A DNA stretch of 64,000 nt. Origin: Acidobacteriota bacterium (GTDB lineage Bacteria; Acidobacteriota; Terriglobia; Terriglobales; Acidobacteriaceae). Below are positions 1 through 8,854 of the stretch, in pieces. The position numbers and the translations under genes were made by a program. A model generated the notes under the pieces. The model worked only from the letters and a program-made list of their open reading frames with translations, was not told the origin of the DNA and did no database searches. The stretch is from the NCBI GenBank assembly GCA_003225175.1, contig QIBA01000036.1:62001-126000 (forward strand), in the 5' to 3' direction. Each line of letters begins with the position of its first letter. Within the stretch, counting starts at the first letter, position 1.

Positions 1-54
1 ATTCGCCAGTATATAAGCACCGAAGTTTGGTCCTGGGAGCTCACGTTCGCATGA
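1..54 (+). CDS. possible 3' end of an upstream gene
   Basis: Reading from base 1 in frame 1 gives 17 sense codons and a TGA at 52-54. The residues visible (ending in VWSWELTFA) are too few to assign a family. The stop lies 40 bases before the heptosyltransferase start, as expected for a preceding co-directional gene. It could equally be chance open frame. Confidence 0.3.
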   Translation: MRQYISTEVWSWELTFA

Positions 55-94
55 GAAAATTAACATTGCCTCTCTCGGAGACAACAGAGCAGCA

Positions 95-1144
95 ATGCGG
101 ATATTGATCGTTCGACTTAGCGCGATGGGCGATGTGATTCACGCGATGCCTGCCGTCGCGGGGTTACGTTCGCAGTTTGCCGAGAGCCGCATCGATTGGG
201 CGATCGAAGAGCGCTGGGCTCCTCTGCTAACGTCACGAGATGTCTCCGACCTGAGTGCCTCGATTTCTCCCGAACAGCCGTTGGTGGACCTGGTGCATCG
301 CGTGCACATGCGCCGATGGCGAGAACGCCCGCTCTCGACTCTGACGCGCGACGAGATGCGCGCATTGCGCTCTCGATTGCGCGAGCTGAGCTATGACCAC
401 GTCATTGACCTGCAGGGAGCAATCCGCTCGGCTTTACTAGCAAAGGCGAGTGGCGCCAGGGTTATAGCAGGAGCTATGCATCCGCGTGAATTGCCAGCAC
501 GCTGGTGGTACAACGTCAAAGCACACACGGCGGCTCGCCATGTTGTCGATCAGGCGGCTGAAGTTGTTTCTGCGGCAGTGGCACGAGTAACCGATCCTCT
601 CCCGCCATCATTTCCAGTCTCTGCTGAGGCCGAGCGTTGGGCTGACCAGTTGACCGGAATAACCTCAAGTCTGTTCGCAGTCATTAATCCTGGAGCCGGT
701 TGGGGAGCGAAGTGTTGGCCGGCAGAACGATATGCGGCATTGGCTCGAACCCTTGGGGAACACGGCATCGCAGTTCTCGTGAATGCGGGGCCAGGCGAAA
801 CGGACCTGGCGCGGGAAGTGGTGCGAAAGAATGAGAAATTTGCACGCGTTGTAGAGTGCTCACTGCCACAGCTAATCGCGATTGCTCGCCGTGCTTCGCT
901 CTTCATCGGAGGCGATACCGGACCGTTGCATCTTGCCTCTGCACTGGGAACACCCTTAGTTGCGATCTTTGGACCGACCGATCCGGCTCGAAATGGTCCT
1001 TACGGAGGGCGCAATGTCGTGCTGCGCAGTCCTGAAAGCAAAAGAGACCACAGTCGCCGCCGCAAGCCCGAAGCGGGACTGCTGACCATCACTGTGGGAC
1101 AGGTAACTGAAGCGGCTCTGGGACTTCTTGGAGTTCCGGCATGA
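95..1144 (+). CDS. waaC: ADP-heptose:LPS heptosyltransferase (GT9), WaaC-like
   Basis: A 349-residue glycosyltransferase family 9 protein, expected to transfer L-glycero-D-manno-heptose from ADP-heptose to the Kdo region of the lipopolysaccharide inner core on the cytoplasmic side of the inner membrane. It opens with the typical N-terminus MRILIVRLSAMGDVIHAMPA. The C-terminal Rossmann half carries the family motif GDTGPLHLASALGTP, followed by AIFGPTDPARNGP. Length matches heptosyltransferase I. Its TGA overlaps the next ATG by 4 bases, so the two genes are translationally coupled. It implies an LPS-bearing outer membrane. Distinguishing WaaC from WaaF or another GT9 member by eye is less certain than the family call. 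Confidence 0.85.
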   Translation: MRILIVRLSAMGDVIHAMPAVAGLRSQFAESRIDWAIEERWAPLLTSRDVSDLSASISPEQPLVDLVHRVHMRRWRERPLSTLTRDEMRALRSRLRELSYDHVIDLQGAIRSALLAKASGARVIAGAMHPRELPARWWYNVKAHTAARHVVDQAAEVVSAAVARVTDPLPPSFPVSAEAERWADQLTGITSSLFAVINPGAGWGAKCWPAERYAALARTLGEHGIAVLVNAGPGETDLAREVVRKNEKFARVVECSLPQLIAIARRASLFIGGDTGPLHLASALGTPLVAIFGPTDPARNGPYGGRNVVLRSPESKRDHSRRRKPEAGLLTITVGQVTEAALGLLGVPA

Positions 1145-1722
1145 ATAGTGAAGCTCCCGCAAAAGCTGTGCCGAGCGGATGGTCGCGAATTGCGCGTCGC
1201 ATTCGCGTGCCGCTTGGGTTCGTCTTCGCTGTGATATATCTTTGGCTCGCGCAGCCAACCCCGATGCTAATTGTGGTTAGCTCGCTTATCGTAGCCACTG
1301 GGCTGGCGATTCGAGCCATCGCCTCCGGACAACTTAGAAAAAACGAGGATCTCGCGACAACTGGGCCTTACAGCTACACGCGAAATCCACTCTATCTCGG
1401 CTCCATGCTCATCGGGATTGGTTTCGCCTTGGCCGCGAGGAGTCTGTGGATATGGATTCTGCTGGCCATGATGTTCACAGCCATCTATGTCCCAGTAATT
1501 CGGAGCGAGGAGGCATTTCTGCGATCGAAATTTCCCGCTTTTGAACTCTATGCTCAGCGCGTTCCCCGGCTGCTGCCGCAGTGGTCAAGCGAGAGTCTGA
1601 CCGCCAACTTCTCGAGCGCGTTGTATTTGAAGCATCGCGAGTACAATGCTTTAATCGGCGCGGTTCTAATGATGCTGGCCATTACAGTGAAAATGCTTCG
1701 AGCAGGGAGCGCGGGAGTCTAG
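1141..1722 (+). CDS. isoprenylcysteine carboxyl methyltransferase-like integral membrane methyltransferase
   Basis: A 193-residue multi-spanning membrane protein of the ICMT/phospholipid methyltransferase (PEMT-like) family. The diagnostic region is TTGPYSYTRNPLYLGSM, in which the R-N-P segment belongs to the SAM-binding part of the fold, with a later acidic R-S-E-E-A motif. It has about four hydrophobic segments. Bacterial members are often annotated as isoprenylcysteine methyltransferases, but their substrates are mostly unknown; a lipid or isoprenoid methylation role is an inference. The start is fixed by the ATGA overlap with the heptosyltransferase, and the link to that gene suggests an envelope role. 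Confidence 0.8.
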   Translation: MNSEAPAKAVPSGWSRIARRIRVPLGFVFAVIYLWLAQPTPMLIVVSSLIVATGLAIRAIASGQLRKNEDLATTGPYSYTRNPLYLGSMLIGIGFALAARSLWIWILLAMMFTAIYVPVIRSEEAFLRSKFPAFELYAQRVPRLLPQWSSESLTANFSSALYLKHREYNALIGAVLMMLAITVKMLRAGSAGV

Positions 1723-1784
1723 AGCGACGGTCCGAGGGAAAACTGATCGATAGACACGGCACAGCGCTTTTCCTGAAGCACATC

Positions 1785-2615
1785 GTGATTGTCCGGCTAC
1801 TACTCGCGACGGTCATCACCACCGGATTTCAAACGGGACCATCTACTCGGCCATCCACCTCGGCTGCGGCTACGAGCGTTCCGAATCAGAACTCCGGCGC
1901 TGCAGTGGTTGCCGGCTCAAAGATCAATCCTCCGGCTCCGATGTATCGCTTCCAGGAGGGCACATTTAACTATAGCGTTGACTGGCGGCTGGTTACGGCA
2001 GGTACGGCCACGCTCCGCTTGGACAACGTCAACGGGGAGCATCACATTATCGCGAATGCCGATTCCACCGGAGCAGTTGCGCTTCTATATCACGTTCACG
2101 ACCTTCTTGAAACCTTCTACAATCCGCAGAGAAATTGCGCACTGTCACTCATCAAGCACACAGAAGAGGGCTTCCGTCGGGTCGAAAGCAAAATTCGCTA
2201 CGATTACTCTCACAAAAAGGCCATCATCGACGAGCAAAACTTCCGCGCGAAGAACCAGAAGCATGAGGAAAATGACATTGAAAGTTGCGTATCGAACACT
2301 CTGGCGGCACCGTATTACGTCGCTTCACAGCCGCTACAAATCAATTCAAAGTTCACCTTCCCAAGCAGTGACGGTGGCAAAAACGCTGATATCGAAGTGA
2401 CCGTCGAAGCGCGCGAATCCGTGAAAACTCCGGCAGGAACTTTCGGCACGATTCGCGTCTCTGGTGAAGCCCTTAGTGGTCCACAGAAGGGCAAGGGCAA
2501 GATCTGGCTGTGGTATTCGGACGACGAGCGCAGGATCCCCGTACAAATGCGTGCCCGCGCATTTTGGGGAACTATGACGTTCCGCCTTACTCAAATGCGG
2601 CCAAGCGCAACATAA
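1785..2615 (+). CDS. DUF3108 domain secreted protein
   Basis: A protein of about 276 residues when started at GTG 1785. The open frame extends upstream to 1581, but that stretch lies inside the previous gene. Starting at 1785 yields a short basic-hydrophobic N-terminus (IVRLLLATVITTGF) that resembles a signal peptide. After a Ser/Thr/Pro-rich linker, the segment YRFQEGTFNYSVDWRLVTAG begins a DUF3108 domain, which runs to the C-terminus. DUF3108 proteins are periplasmic or outer-membrane-associated and often lie near envelope biogenesis genes, but no molecular function is known. The ribosome binding site is weak, so the exact start is uncertain. Confidence 0.7.
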   Translation: MIVRLLLATVITTGFQTGPSTRPSTSAAATSVPNQNSGAAVVAGSKINPPAPMYRFQEGTFNYSVDWRLVTAGTATLRLDNVNGEHHIIANADSTGAVALLYHVHDLLETFYNPQRNCALSLIKHTEEGFRRVESKIRYDYSHKKAIIDEQNFRAKNQKHEENDIESCVSNTLAAPYYVASQPLQINSKFTFPSSDGGKNADIEVTVEARESVKTPAGTFGTIRVSGEALSGPQKGKGKIWLWYSDDERRIPVQMRARAFWGTMTFRLTQMRPSAT

Positions 2616-2719
2616 TCCGAGATAAGTAGGGCCAGTAACAATCCAAAGTTACTGTGAAACAGGTTGCGCAGCCGTTGAGTTTTCATTGCTAATTCACAGC
2701 TTTCCGTCCCGAAAAGTTG

Positions 2720-2748
2720 TTGACTCCTTTTGCGCTCCAACTCAGAAT
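2720..2748 (+). promoter_or_regulatory. possible sigma-70-type promoter for the giant repeat protein
   Basis: TTGACT at 2720-2725 and CAGAAT at 2743-2748 are separated by 17 bases, 134 bases ahead of the ATG at 2882. The -35 box is good; the -10 box matches only partly. The rest of 2616-2881 shows a small GC-rich hairpin (GCTGGC/GCCAGC near 2782-2799) and no recognisable riboswitch. Confidence 0.3.
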
Positions 2749-2881
2749 GCTTGGACCCCACATTTTGGGATTTGGATTTTTGCTGGCTTGCGGGCCAGCC
2801 ACACCGCGCGGAGCCATCCCCCGGCTCCCAGGCAGTAATTGCTCTCGGCCCTGGTGAATTTATCCCGCTAAGGAATCTTTG

Positions 2882-5800
2882 ATGAATCGACGCTGTCTGG
2901 GTCTGTCTGCGTTTGTTGTTTTCCTGTGTGTCTTATCGTTGTCATCGTCCGCGCAAGTAGCCGGACAGAACATCAACATGGTGTCGGGCACGCAGCCTAT
3001 CGGGGGTGATCCTTACCTACAACGGCAGAACGAACCGTCCATGGCGGTTTCAACTCGGAACCCGCAGCATCTGCTGGCGGGAGCTAACGACTATCGCACG
3101 GTCGACATTCCGTTTCCTCCTGATCAGGGGAAGGAAACCGGCGACGCATGGGTAAGTATCTTCACTTCACTCGATGGTGGGCAAAGCTGGAGCAGCACGC
3201 TCCTGCCAGGATTTCCGCAGGACACCAGCGGAGTTGGCCCGGCATCCACGCTGCACAACTACACAACCGCGACAGATCCGACTGTGCGCGCTGGAACACA
3301 CGGGCTCTTCTATTACAGCGGTCTCGTCTTTAACCGTGGTACTAATTCCCCCAGTGGCGTCTTTGTGGCAACCATTCAGGACCAGAACAACAAAGGGAAT
3401 GGTGCCGGCGCTATCCAGCGGCAGAAGAACGGGACAGGAAGTCCGTTTCTATACTTGAACGTGAACCTGGTGGATACTGGAACGAGTGGGCAGTTCCTCG
3501 ACAAACCTTGGATTGCGGTCGACGTGCCGCGGCCGGGAAGAACTGCAACCTGCAACATCAATGGCAAGACGATTCTGAGCGGCTACGTTTACGTGTTCTA
3601 TACGCAGTTCACCGGCTCGAGCGTTAATCCAAGTTCAAAGATCAAGGTCGTCACGTCGACGAATTGCGGAGCCAGCTGGAGCCATCCCACATCCTTGGCT
3701 CAAAGCATCAAGCTGAGTCAGGGAACGGTGGCTAGTATCGATCCGGGCACGGGCACGGTATACGTGTTCTGGCGCCAGATCGACAGGATTAACCAGCCGG
3801 ATGCCATTCAGTACGCTTATTCCACGAATGGAGGAAGCACGTTCAGCAACGGAACGGCGTATACGTTCCCGGCTTTCACCGCATTTGATGAAGACGTGAA
3901 TGGCGCAACCTTTCGAGAGACAGATTTGCCAGCGGCCGCAGTTGACGGCTCCGGACGAGTCTGGCTTGCCTTCTCGCAGCGCAACATGGGCCCGCTGGGC
4001 GCTTCGCGAATCATGATCACAACGCTAGCTAGGGGCTCACAAACCTGGACGAAACCATACATTGCCGATCCTACGGCGGCGAACGTTCCTGGTCATCAGC
4101 TCATGCCTTCGCTGTCCTTTGCGTACGGCAAGATTCTCTTGGCCTTTCTCGACAATCGCGAGGACAACACCAAAGGAATTTTGACGTGCCCCACAGGGAG
4201 TGTTTGTGCCAAGACGTCCGATCTCGTAGAACAGCGAGTTCCCATTCAGGGAAGCGACCTCGACGGCGCGAACCCTAATTATGCGAAGGTATTCAGCGCC
4301 ACAATCTCTGACGCAGGCATGAAGATTCGCCACACGATCGATGTGCGCGGAGCTCTCATTGATCCTGCAAAGTTCAGTACGGGAACGAACCTATTATTCC
4401 CCAGCGTCAGGATCTCGCAATACAAGTACGGTAGTCGTCCCGGTTCGCGGCAAATTGAGCAAATGCAATTTAATCCGCCGAACTTTCCGATGTTTGCTCA
4501 AGGAACCAAGCCATTCATCGGGGACTACATCGATACCGCAGCACTGACTATGCTGCCTGGACCCAACAACACTTGGCTGTTCAATACCCAACCTTCGAAC
4601 GCTGCGGTATTCCACACTACCTGGACCGACAATCGCGACGTTCGTCCGCCGCCCGTGGTGTGCAACAACGGTGTGTGCACCCAGAATTGGCAGCTGTACA
4701 CGCCAGTGGGATTTTCTAGCCCGGGCACAAGCGGATATGACCCGACGCAGACACGCCCTGCTTGCGTGCCAGGACAGGCTGGTTCCCGCAACCAGAATGT
4801 CTACGCGTCTCGTATTACTCAAGGTTTGATGGTCGGCATAAAAGAGAACACCAAGCCGCTGACGGATTCGACCAAGAACAACGCACCAATCCAACGCGCA
4901 TTTTCGGTTTTCGCGAGGAACACAACCAATCAGCAGACGTTTTATCGCTTCAGCGTGATCCCTCTCAACCCGCCTGGGGCTAGCCTCTGCCAGACCGATA
5001 ACTCCGGCACAACCGCATCCTTCACTCAATTCAATTGCGCGAACTTTGTCGACGTAATCGCCTTGCCGAGGACAACGGTCTCCCGAACTGTCTTCGTAAC
5101 GTCGTCGCTGAAGTTTCCGAGCATAAGTGTCAACGTTGCCCAGATTACGGGAATCGGCGGCACTCCGATCAATGGCGGCTTGCAGAGCACAACAGCGATC
5201 AACCCAGATTCCACCAATCCTGACATCACCAATCCGGATATCACCAACCCGGATATCACAAATCCAGATATTACGAACCCTGACATCACAAATCCGGACA
5301 TCACGAACAGCGAAGTCTACAACCCGACGGTAACAAATCCGGATATCACCAACCCCGACATCACGAACCCTGACATCACCAACCCCGACATTACGAATCC
5401 GGATATTACCAACCCAGACATTACGAATCCGGATATCGTCAATGTGCAAGTCACGAATCCGGATATCACAAATCCGGACATTACGAATCCGGATATCACA
5501 AATCCGGACATCACGAATCCGGATATCACGAATCCGGACATCACGAACCCCGCCGACGGTGGGGGTATTACTGACTTCACTTTCAAACTCTCGAATAAAG
5601 GCAACACGAGTTCGAGCTATACAGCCAAGCAATTTGCGAAGGCGATCGGTTCGCTCTGTGACACGCGCAAGTGTCAATTAATCGCGCGTAAGACCTATCC
5701 CACACCAGTAGCGAGCGCCTGCGATCTGAAGGTGGAGCTGCAGAACCAATCCATTGCCAGCATTCCGAACCCGGCGCTCTCTACCAGTCCGGGTGTTCCG

Positions 5801-8725
5801 GATAATGGCAGCGACACGCAAGGCGTTCAGCCAGATGCGACGATCTCACTAGGGCCAGGCGAAGCCGGCCGGGTAACGATGCGCGTGTTCGGGATCATGA
5901 CGACCTCTTTGCCCGATCAGCCAGTGAAGACAGTCGCGGTCGCAGGGGGAGCAAATACCGGTACGAACACGCCGGCAGCCTCACTAACGATCACAACGAT
6001 TGCACTTCCCGTCGCCGTCGTCGGCACGAACTACAACAATGGTGCCGGCTTTATGGCCACTTTTGTAGGTGGCGTCGCTCCAGTTTCCTTCATCACCCAA
6101 AGCACGTTGCCCACGAATATCACTCTGAACCCTGCCGGATTGTTTTCAGGTCCTGTGACATCTGCTCCTGGTGCCTTTCCTGTGGCGCTACAGGCTGCCG
6201 ACGCTCCTACGGGAATACTGAATGGACAGGTCGTGCCGCGTCAGCAGAGCTTCGACCTGACCAACCTGACGCTGAACGTCAACAAATTCACCGTCACGGG
6301 AATCACGGCTCAAAATACGGACAACGGCGGGATTTATCTCTCCGGAAATCCTGGTGATTCGATCACTGTGAAGGCGACTGTGTCGAACATCGGTCCGGCA
6401 GCAGCCAGCAACGTAACGGCATCAGTGCTGGCATTCACCGCCATACCGGGTGGTGGCGGCCCAACACCGGTTCTCACTTGCTCGCCTGCAAGCCCATCCG
6501 GCGTTTTGATTGCATCCAACAGCTCGCAGGAGTTCCTCTATACGTGTACGACCTCCGGCGGCAACGGCTTGGTGAATCAATTCAGCGCGACCGCCAATGC
6601 AACCTACATCAACGGACCTACGAGTGTACCGGCAAGCTCTTCATTCTCCACAGATCCGTCAGTGCAGATCACGGTTGACACGGCTAAGCCCACAATTGCG
6701 ACTGTCACCGCGACCGCAGGAAATCCAAGCACTCCATATGCCCCCGGAACTTGGACGAGTCAAAACGTCACCGTGACCTTCACCTGTTCCGACAACTTCT
6801 CCGGCCCAGGTGCGGTTTATCCGGTGATCAACGGACTGCCTGCTGGCGTAATTGCTGTAGTGACACAGCTCGATCCGCTCACGTCCATGGCCGCAGCGAC
6901 GCTCACCGCTGAGACCTCAGGCACAACGTTGACAGGGAGTTGCATCGACAACGCCTCGAATGCTGTGTCTGCTCCGACTGCCTTTGGTCCAATCATGATC
7001 GACAAAACACCGCCGGTCCTTTCGGTTGGCGCGACTGCCGGGCAGGCTCCCTACATCGCAGGAACTTGGAGCAATCAGGATGTCACGGTTACTTACTCAT
7101 GCGTCGACAACACCTCGGCTGCGAACGCAAATTCAGGTGTTGCCCCTGGCTCGCCCACGGGCTCGCAGACGTTTACGCAAGAGACCACTGCGGCTGGTGT
7201 GAACTCAAGTGGCAGTTGCACTGATAACGCAGGCAATGTATCGATGAATGCGCCACTCGCGTTTGGGCCGATCCTCATCGACAAGACGCCACCGGTTGTG
7301 ACAGGAAGCGCAACAGCAGGACCGAACAATGCCCCGTATATAGCAGGTACTTGGACGGCCCAATCTCCGGTAACCGTCTCCTTCAGCTGCAGCGATACGC
7401 TGTCTGGTCCCAAACCGGGATCGACTACTGGCAACACTGCTCTGGCGGGGCCGACTCAGAACACGAACATTCAGGGAAGCTGCATGGACATCGCCGGCAA
7501 TACCGGCAATGGGTCATTTGGTCCGGTGAAGATCGACCAGATCACGCCAGTTATCATAATCACCAGCCCTGCACCTGCGCAGACGTTCCTTCTGAACTCG
7601 CAGATCACTCCGGCATTTACTTGCAACGACGCTGGCGGTGGCGATCTCGTAGACTGTCTGGCCAACCCCTCTGCTAATTCTTATACGGCGACACCGATTG
7701 GACCAGGAACGTTCACGGTGAATGCCGTCGATGAGTCCGGCAATCCGGCAACGGCGAGTACGAATTATCTCGTCATCTACGGCTTCACCGGCTTCCAGGC
7801 GCCACTGGCCTCCGCGGGAACGACAGCAGCTCCAAGCAACTCGGGCAACTTCCCGCTGGGCTCGGCTGTGCCGATTGCCTGGACGCTGGCAGACGGAAGC
7901 GTACCTCCAGTCGCCATCACGGACGTAAGCACACTGACAAGCATCGTTGCAATTCCAAATCAGGCGTGCACGGGATCTGTTCCCGGTCCGGGAATTACGC
8001 TCTACCCAATCCCCCAGGGATTGAACAGCACCTTTACCTATGATCCAGCGCGAGGAGCATTTGTCTTCAACTGGGATACGAGTGGACTTAACGGCGCCTC
8101 CGGCTGCTACAACATCGTGATATCGCTAAACGACACGACTCAGTACGCAACCATCGTGAAGCTGGTGACAGCTCTCTTCACCGGTCAAGCCATTGATCCT
8201 GTCGACGCTGGTGTTGCCAATGGGGACTTAGTGTCTGGCACAGTCACAACACTCAGCGACGGCACAGTGACACTCAGCGTTCGCTTTGCTCCAGCAACAT
8301 TTAATTCCTCAACTACCGAAGCGGAGTTCCTGCTTGACACAGATCAGAATCCCGCAACGGGAAGCGCGGGATCGGACGCAGGATGCGCAGGCGATGCGAC
8401 GACGCTTGGCACGGATTATCTGGTAATTGCACAGTCCGGATTCGGCGTCAACACAGCGGCGATTTACCAGGCCACAGGGGGCTGCAACAACTTCGCGTTT
8501 TTGGGGACGGCGCCAGTCACGATTCTAGTTGATGGAATGGATGTGAGCTTCCCGTTGTCGCTGCTCACGAACACGGCATCGAGCAACACGTCGGGGATAG
8601 CAACCAGCGGACCGTGGAACTTCAAAGTCACGAGCGACTTCAGTACGGGTGGCAATACATTCTCAGGAATCGTGGATGTAATGCCGGATGTGGGTTTGAA
8701 TCCGGTGGCGACAGTTCCACAATAG
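2882..8725 (+). CDS. giant secreted protein with BNR-like N-terminus, NPDIT pentapeptide repeats and Ig-like repeats
   Basis: An exported protein of about 1947 residues. An ATG at 2882 (preferred over the adjacent TTG at 2879) follows AAGGAAT and opens a signal peptide, MNRRCLGLSAFVVFLCVLSL. Residues about 40-560 contain sialidase/BNR-like features (TSLDGGQSW, YAYSTNGGSTF). Residues 774-888 are 23 five-residue units of NPDIT type. From about residue 1270, three to four Ig-like repeats follow, each with a TAG..APYIAGTW motif, paired Cys, and a closing D-K-T-P-P boundary. The last 250 residues form a separate beta-rich domain. The likely role is an extracellular or surface-attached structural or binding protein. 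No catalytic residues could be identified. No sorting tail is visible; a new gene of the opposite strand converges 130 bases downstream. Confidence 0.85.
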   Translation: MNRRCLGLSAFVVFLCVLSLSSSAQVAGQNINMVSGTQPIGGDPYLQRQNEPSMAVSTRNPQHLLAGANDYRTVDIPFPPDQGKETGDAWVSIFTSLDGGQSWSSTLLPGFPQDTSGVGPASTLHNYTTATDPTVRAGTHGLFYYSGLVFNRGTNSPSGVFVATIQDQNNKGNGAGAIQRQKNGTGSPFLYLNVNLVDTGTSGQFLDKPWIAVDVPRPGRTATCNINGKTILSGYVYVFYTQFTGSSVNPSSKIKVVTSTNCGASWSHPTSLAQSIKLSQGTVASIDPGTGTVYVFWRQIDRINQPDAIQYAYSTNGGSTFSNGTAYTFPAFTAFDEDVNGATFRETDLPAAAVDGSGRVWLAFSQRNMGPLGASRIMITTLARGSQTWTKPYIADPTAANVPGHQLMPSLSFAYGKILLAFLDNREDNTKGILTCPTGSVCAKTSDLVEQRVPIQGSDLDGANPNYAKVFSATISDAGMKIRHTIDVRGALIDPAKFSTGTNLLFPSVRISQYKYGSRPGSRQIEQMQFNPPNFPMFAQGTKPFIGDYIDTAALTMLPGPNNTWLFNTQPSNAAVFHTTWTDNRDVRPPPVVCNNGVCTQNWQLYTPVGFSSPGTSGYDPTQTRPACVPGQAGSRNQNVYASRITQGLMVGIKENTKPLTDSTKNNAPIQRAFSVFARNTTNQQTFYRFSVIPLNPPGASLCQTDNSGTTASFTQFNCANFVDVIALPRTTVSRTVFVTSSLKFPSISVNVAQITGIGGTPINGGLQSTTAINPDSTNPDITNPDITNPDITNPDITNPDITNPDITNSEVYNPTVTNPDITNPDITNPDITNPDITNPDITNPDITNPDIVNVQVTNPDITNPDITNPDITNPDITNPDITNPDITNPADGGGITDFTFKLSNKGNTSSSYTAKQFAKAIGSLCDTRKCQLIARKTYPTPVASACDLKVELQNQSIASIPNPALSTSPGVPDNGSDTQGVQPDATISLGPGEAGRVTMRVFGIMTTSLPDQPVKTVAVAGGANTGTNTPAASLTITTIALPVAVVGTNYNNGAGFMATFVGGVAPVSFITQSTLPTNITLNPAGLFSGPVTSAPGAFPVALQAADAPTGILNGQVVPRQQSFDLTNLTLNVNKFTVTGITAQNTDNGGIYLSGNPGDSITVKATVSNIGPAAASNVTASVLAFTAIPGGGGPTPVLTCSPASPSGVLIASNSSQEFLYTCTTSGGNGLVNQFSATANATYINGPTSVPASSSFSTDPSVQITVDTAKPTIATVTATAGNPSTPYAPGTWTSQNVTVTFTCSDNFSGPGAVYPVINGLPAGVIAVVTQLDPLTSMAAATLTAETSGTTLTGSCIDNASNAVSAPTAFGPIMIDKTPPVLSVGATAGQAPYIAGTWSNQDVTVTYSCVDNTSAANANSGVAPGSPTGSQTFTQETTAAGVNSSGSCTDNAGNVSMNAPLAFGPILIDKTPPVVTGSATAGPNNAPYIAGTWTAQSPVTVSFSCSDTLSGPKPGSTTGNTALAGPTQNTNIQGSCMDIAGNTGNGSFGPVKIDQITPVIIITSPAPAQTFLLNSQITPAFTCNDAGGGDLVDCLANPSANSYTATPIGPGTFTVNAVDESGNPATASTNYLVIYGFTGFQAPLASAGTTAAPSNSGNFPLGSAVPIAWTLADGSVPPVAITDVSTLTSIVAIPNQACTGSVPGPGITLYPIPQGLNSTFTYDPARGAFVFNWDTSGLNGASGCYNIVISLNDTTQYATIVKLVTALFTGQAIDPVDAGVANGDLVSGTVTTLSDGTVTLSVRFAPATFNSSTTEAEFLLDTDQNPATGSAGSDAGCAGDATTLGTDYLVIAQSGFGVNTAAIYQATGGCNNFAFLGTAPVTILVDGMDVSFPLSLLTNTASSNTSGIATSGPWNFKVTSDFSTGGNTFSGIVDVMPDVGLNPVATVPQ
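5201..5545 (+). repeat. 15-bp tandem repeat array encoding 23 NPDIT-like pentapeptides
   Basis: Within the giant secreted protein, 23 consecutive 15-base units encode Asn-Pro-Asp-Ile-Thr or variants. The order is NPDST, six NPDIT, NSEVY and NPTVT, six NPDIT, NPDIV and NVQVT, six NPDIT. The DNA units vary at third positions (aac/aat, ccg/cct/cca/ccc, gat/gac, atc/att), so the array is maintained at protein level and is not a fresh DNA slippage product. Confidence 0.95.
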
Positions 8726-8854
8726 GAATGCTATCAGCGAAGTGCCGGCTGGCCTCCCCAGGGCGGAGCTGGCTCACATTGTCGCTGGCCTGTTCTCTCG
8801 TGGAGCGAGCGCGCGTCGCCTCCCGGGTAATGGAAACTATCAGCTGGGAACCTT

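Noticed and set aside
2616-2881. Possible riboswitch upstream of the giant repeat protein
   Set aside because: GC-rich hairpins are present, but no conserved aptamer sequence could be matched.
4394-5677. A 427-residue open frame on the minus strand across the NPDIT array
   Set aside because: It is the antisense shadow of a repeat with biased codons; the residues show only repeated R-I-R-D-V patterns mirroring the plus-strand repeat, and there is no supporting start or ribosome binding site.
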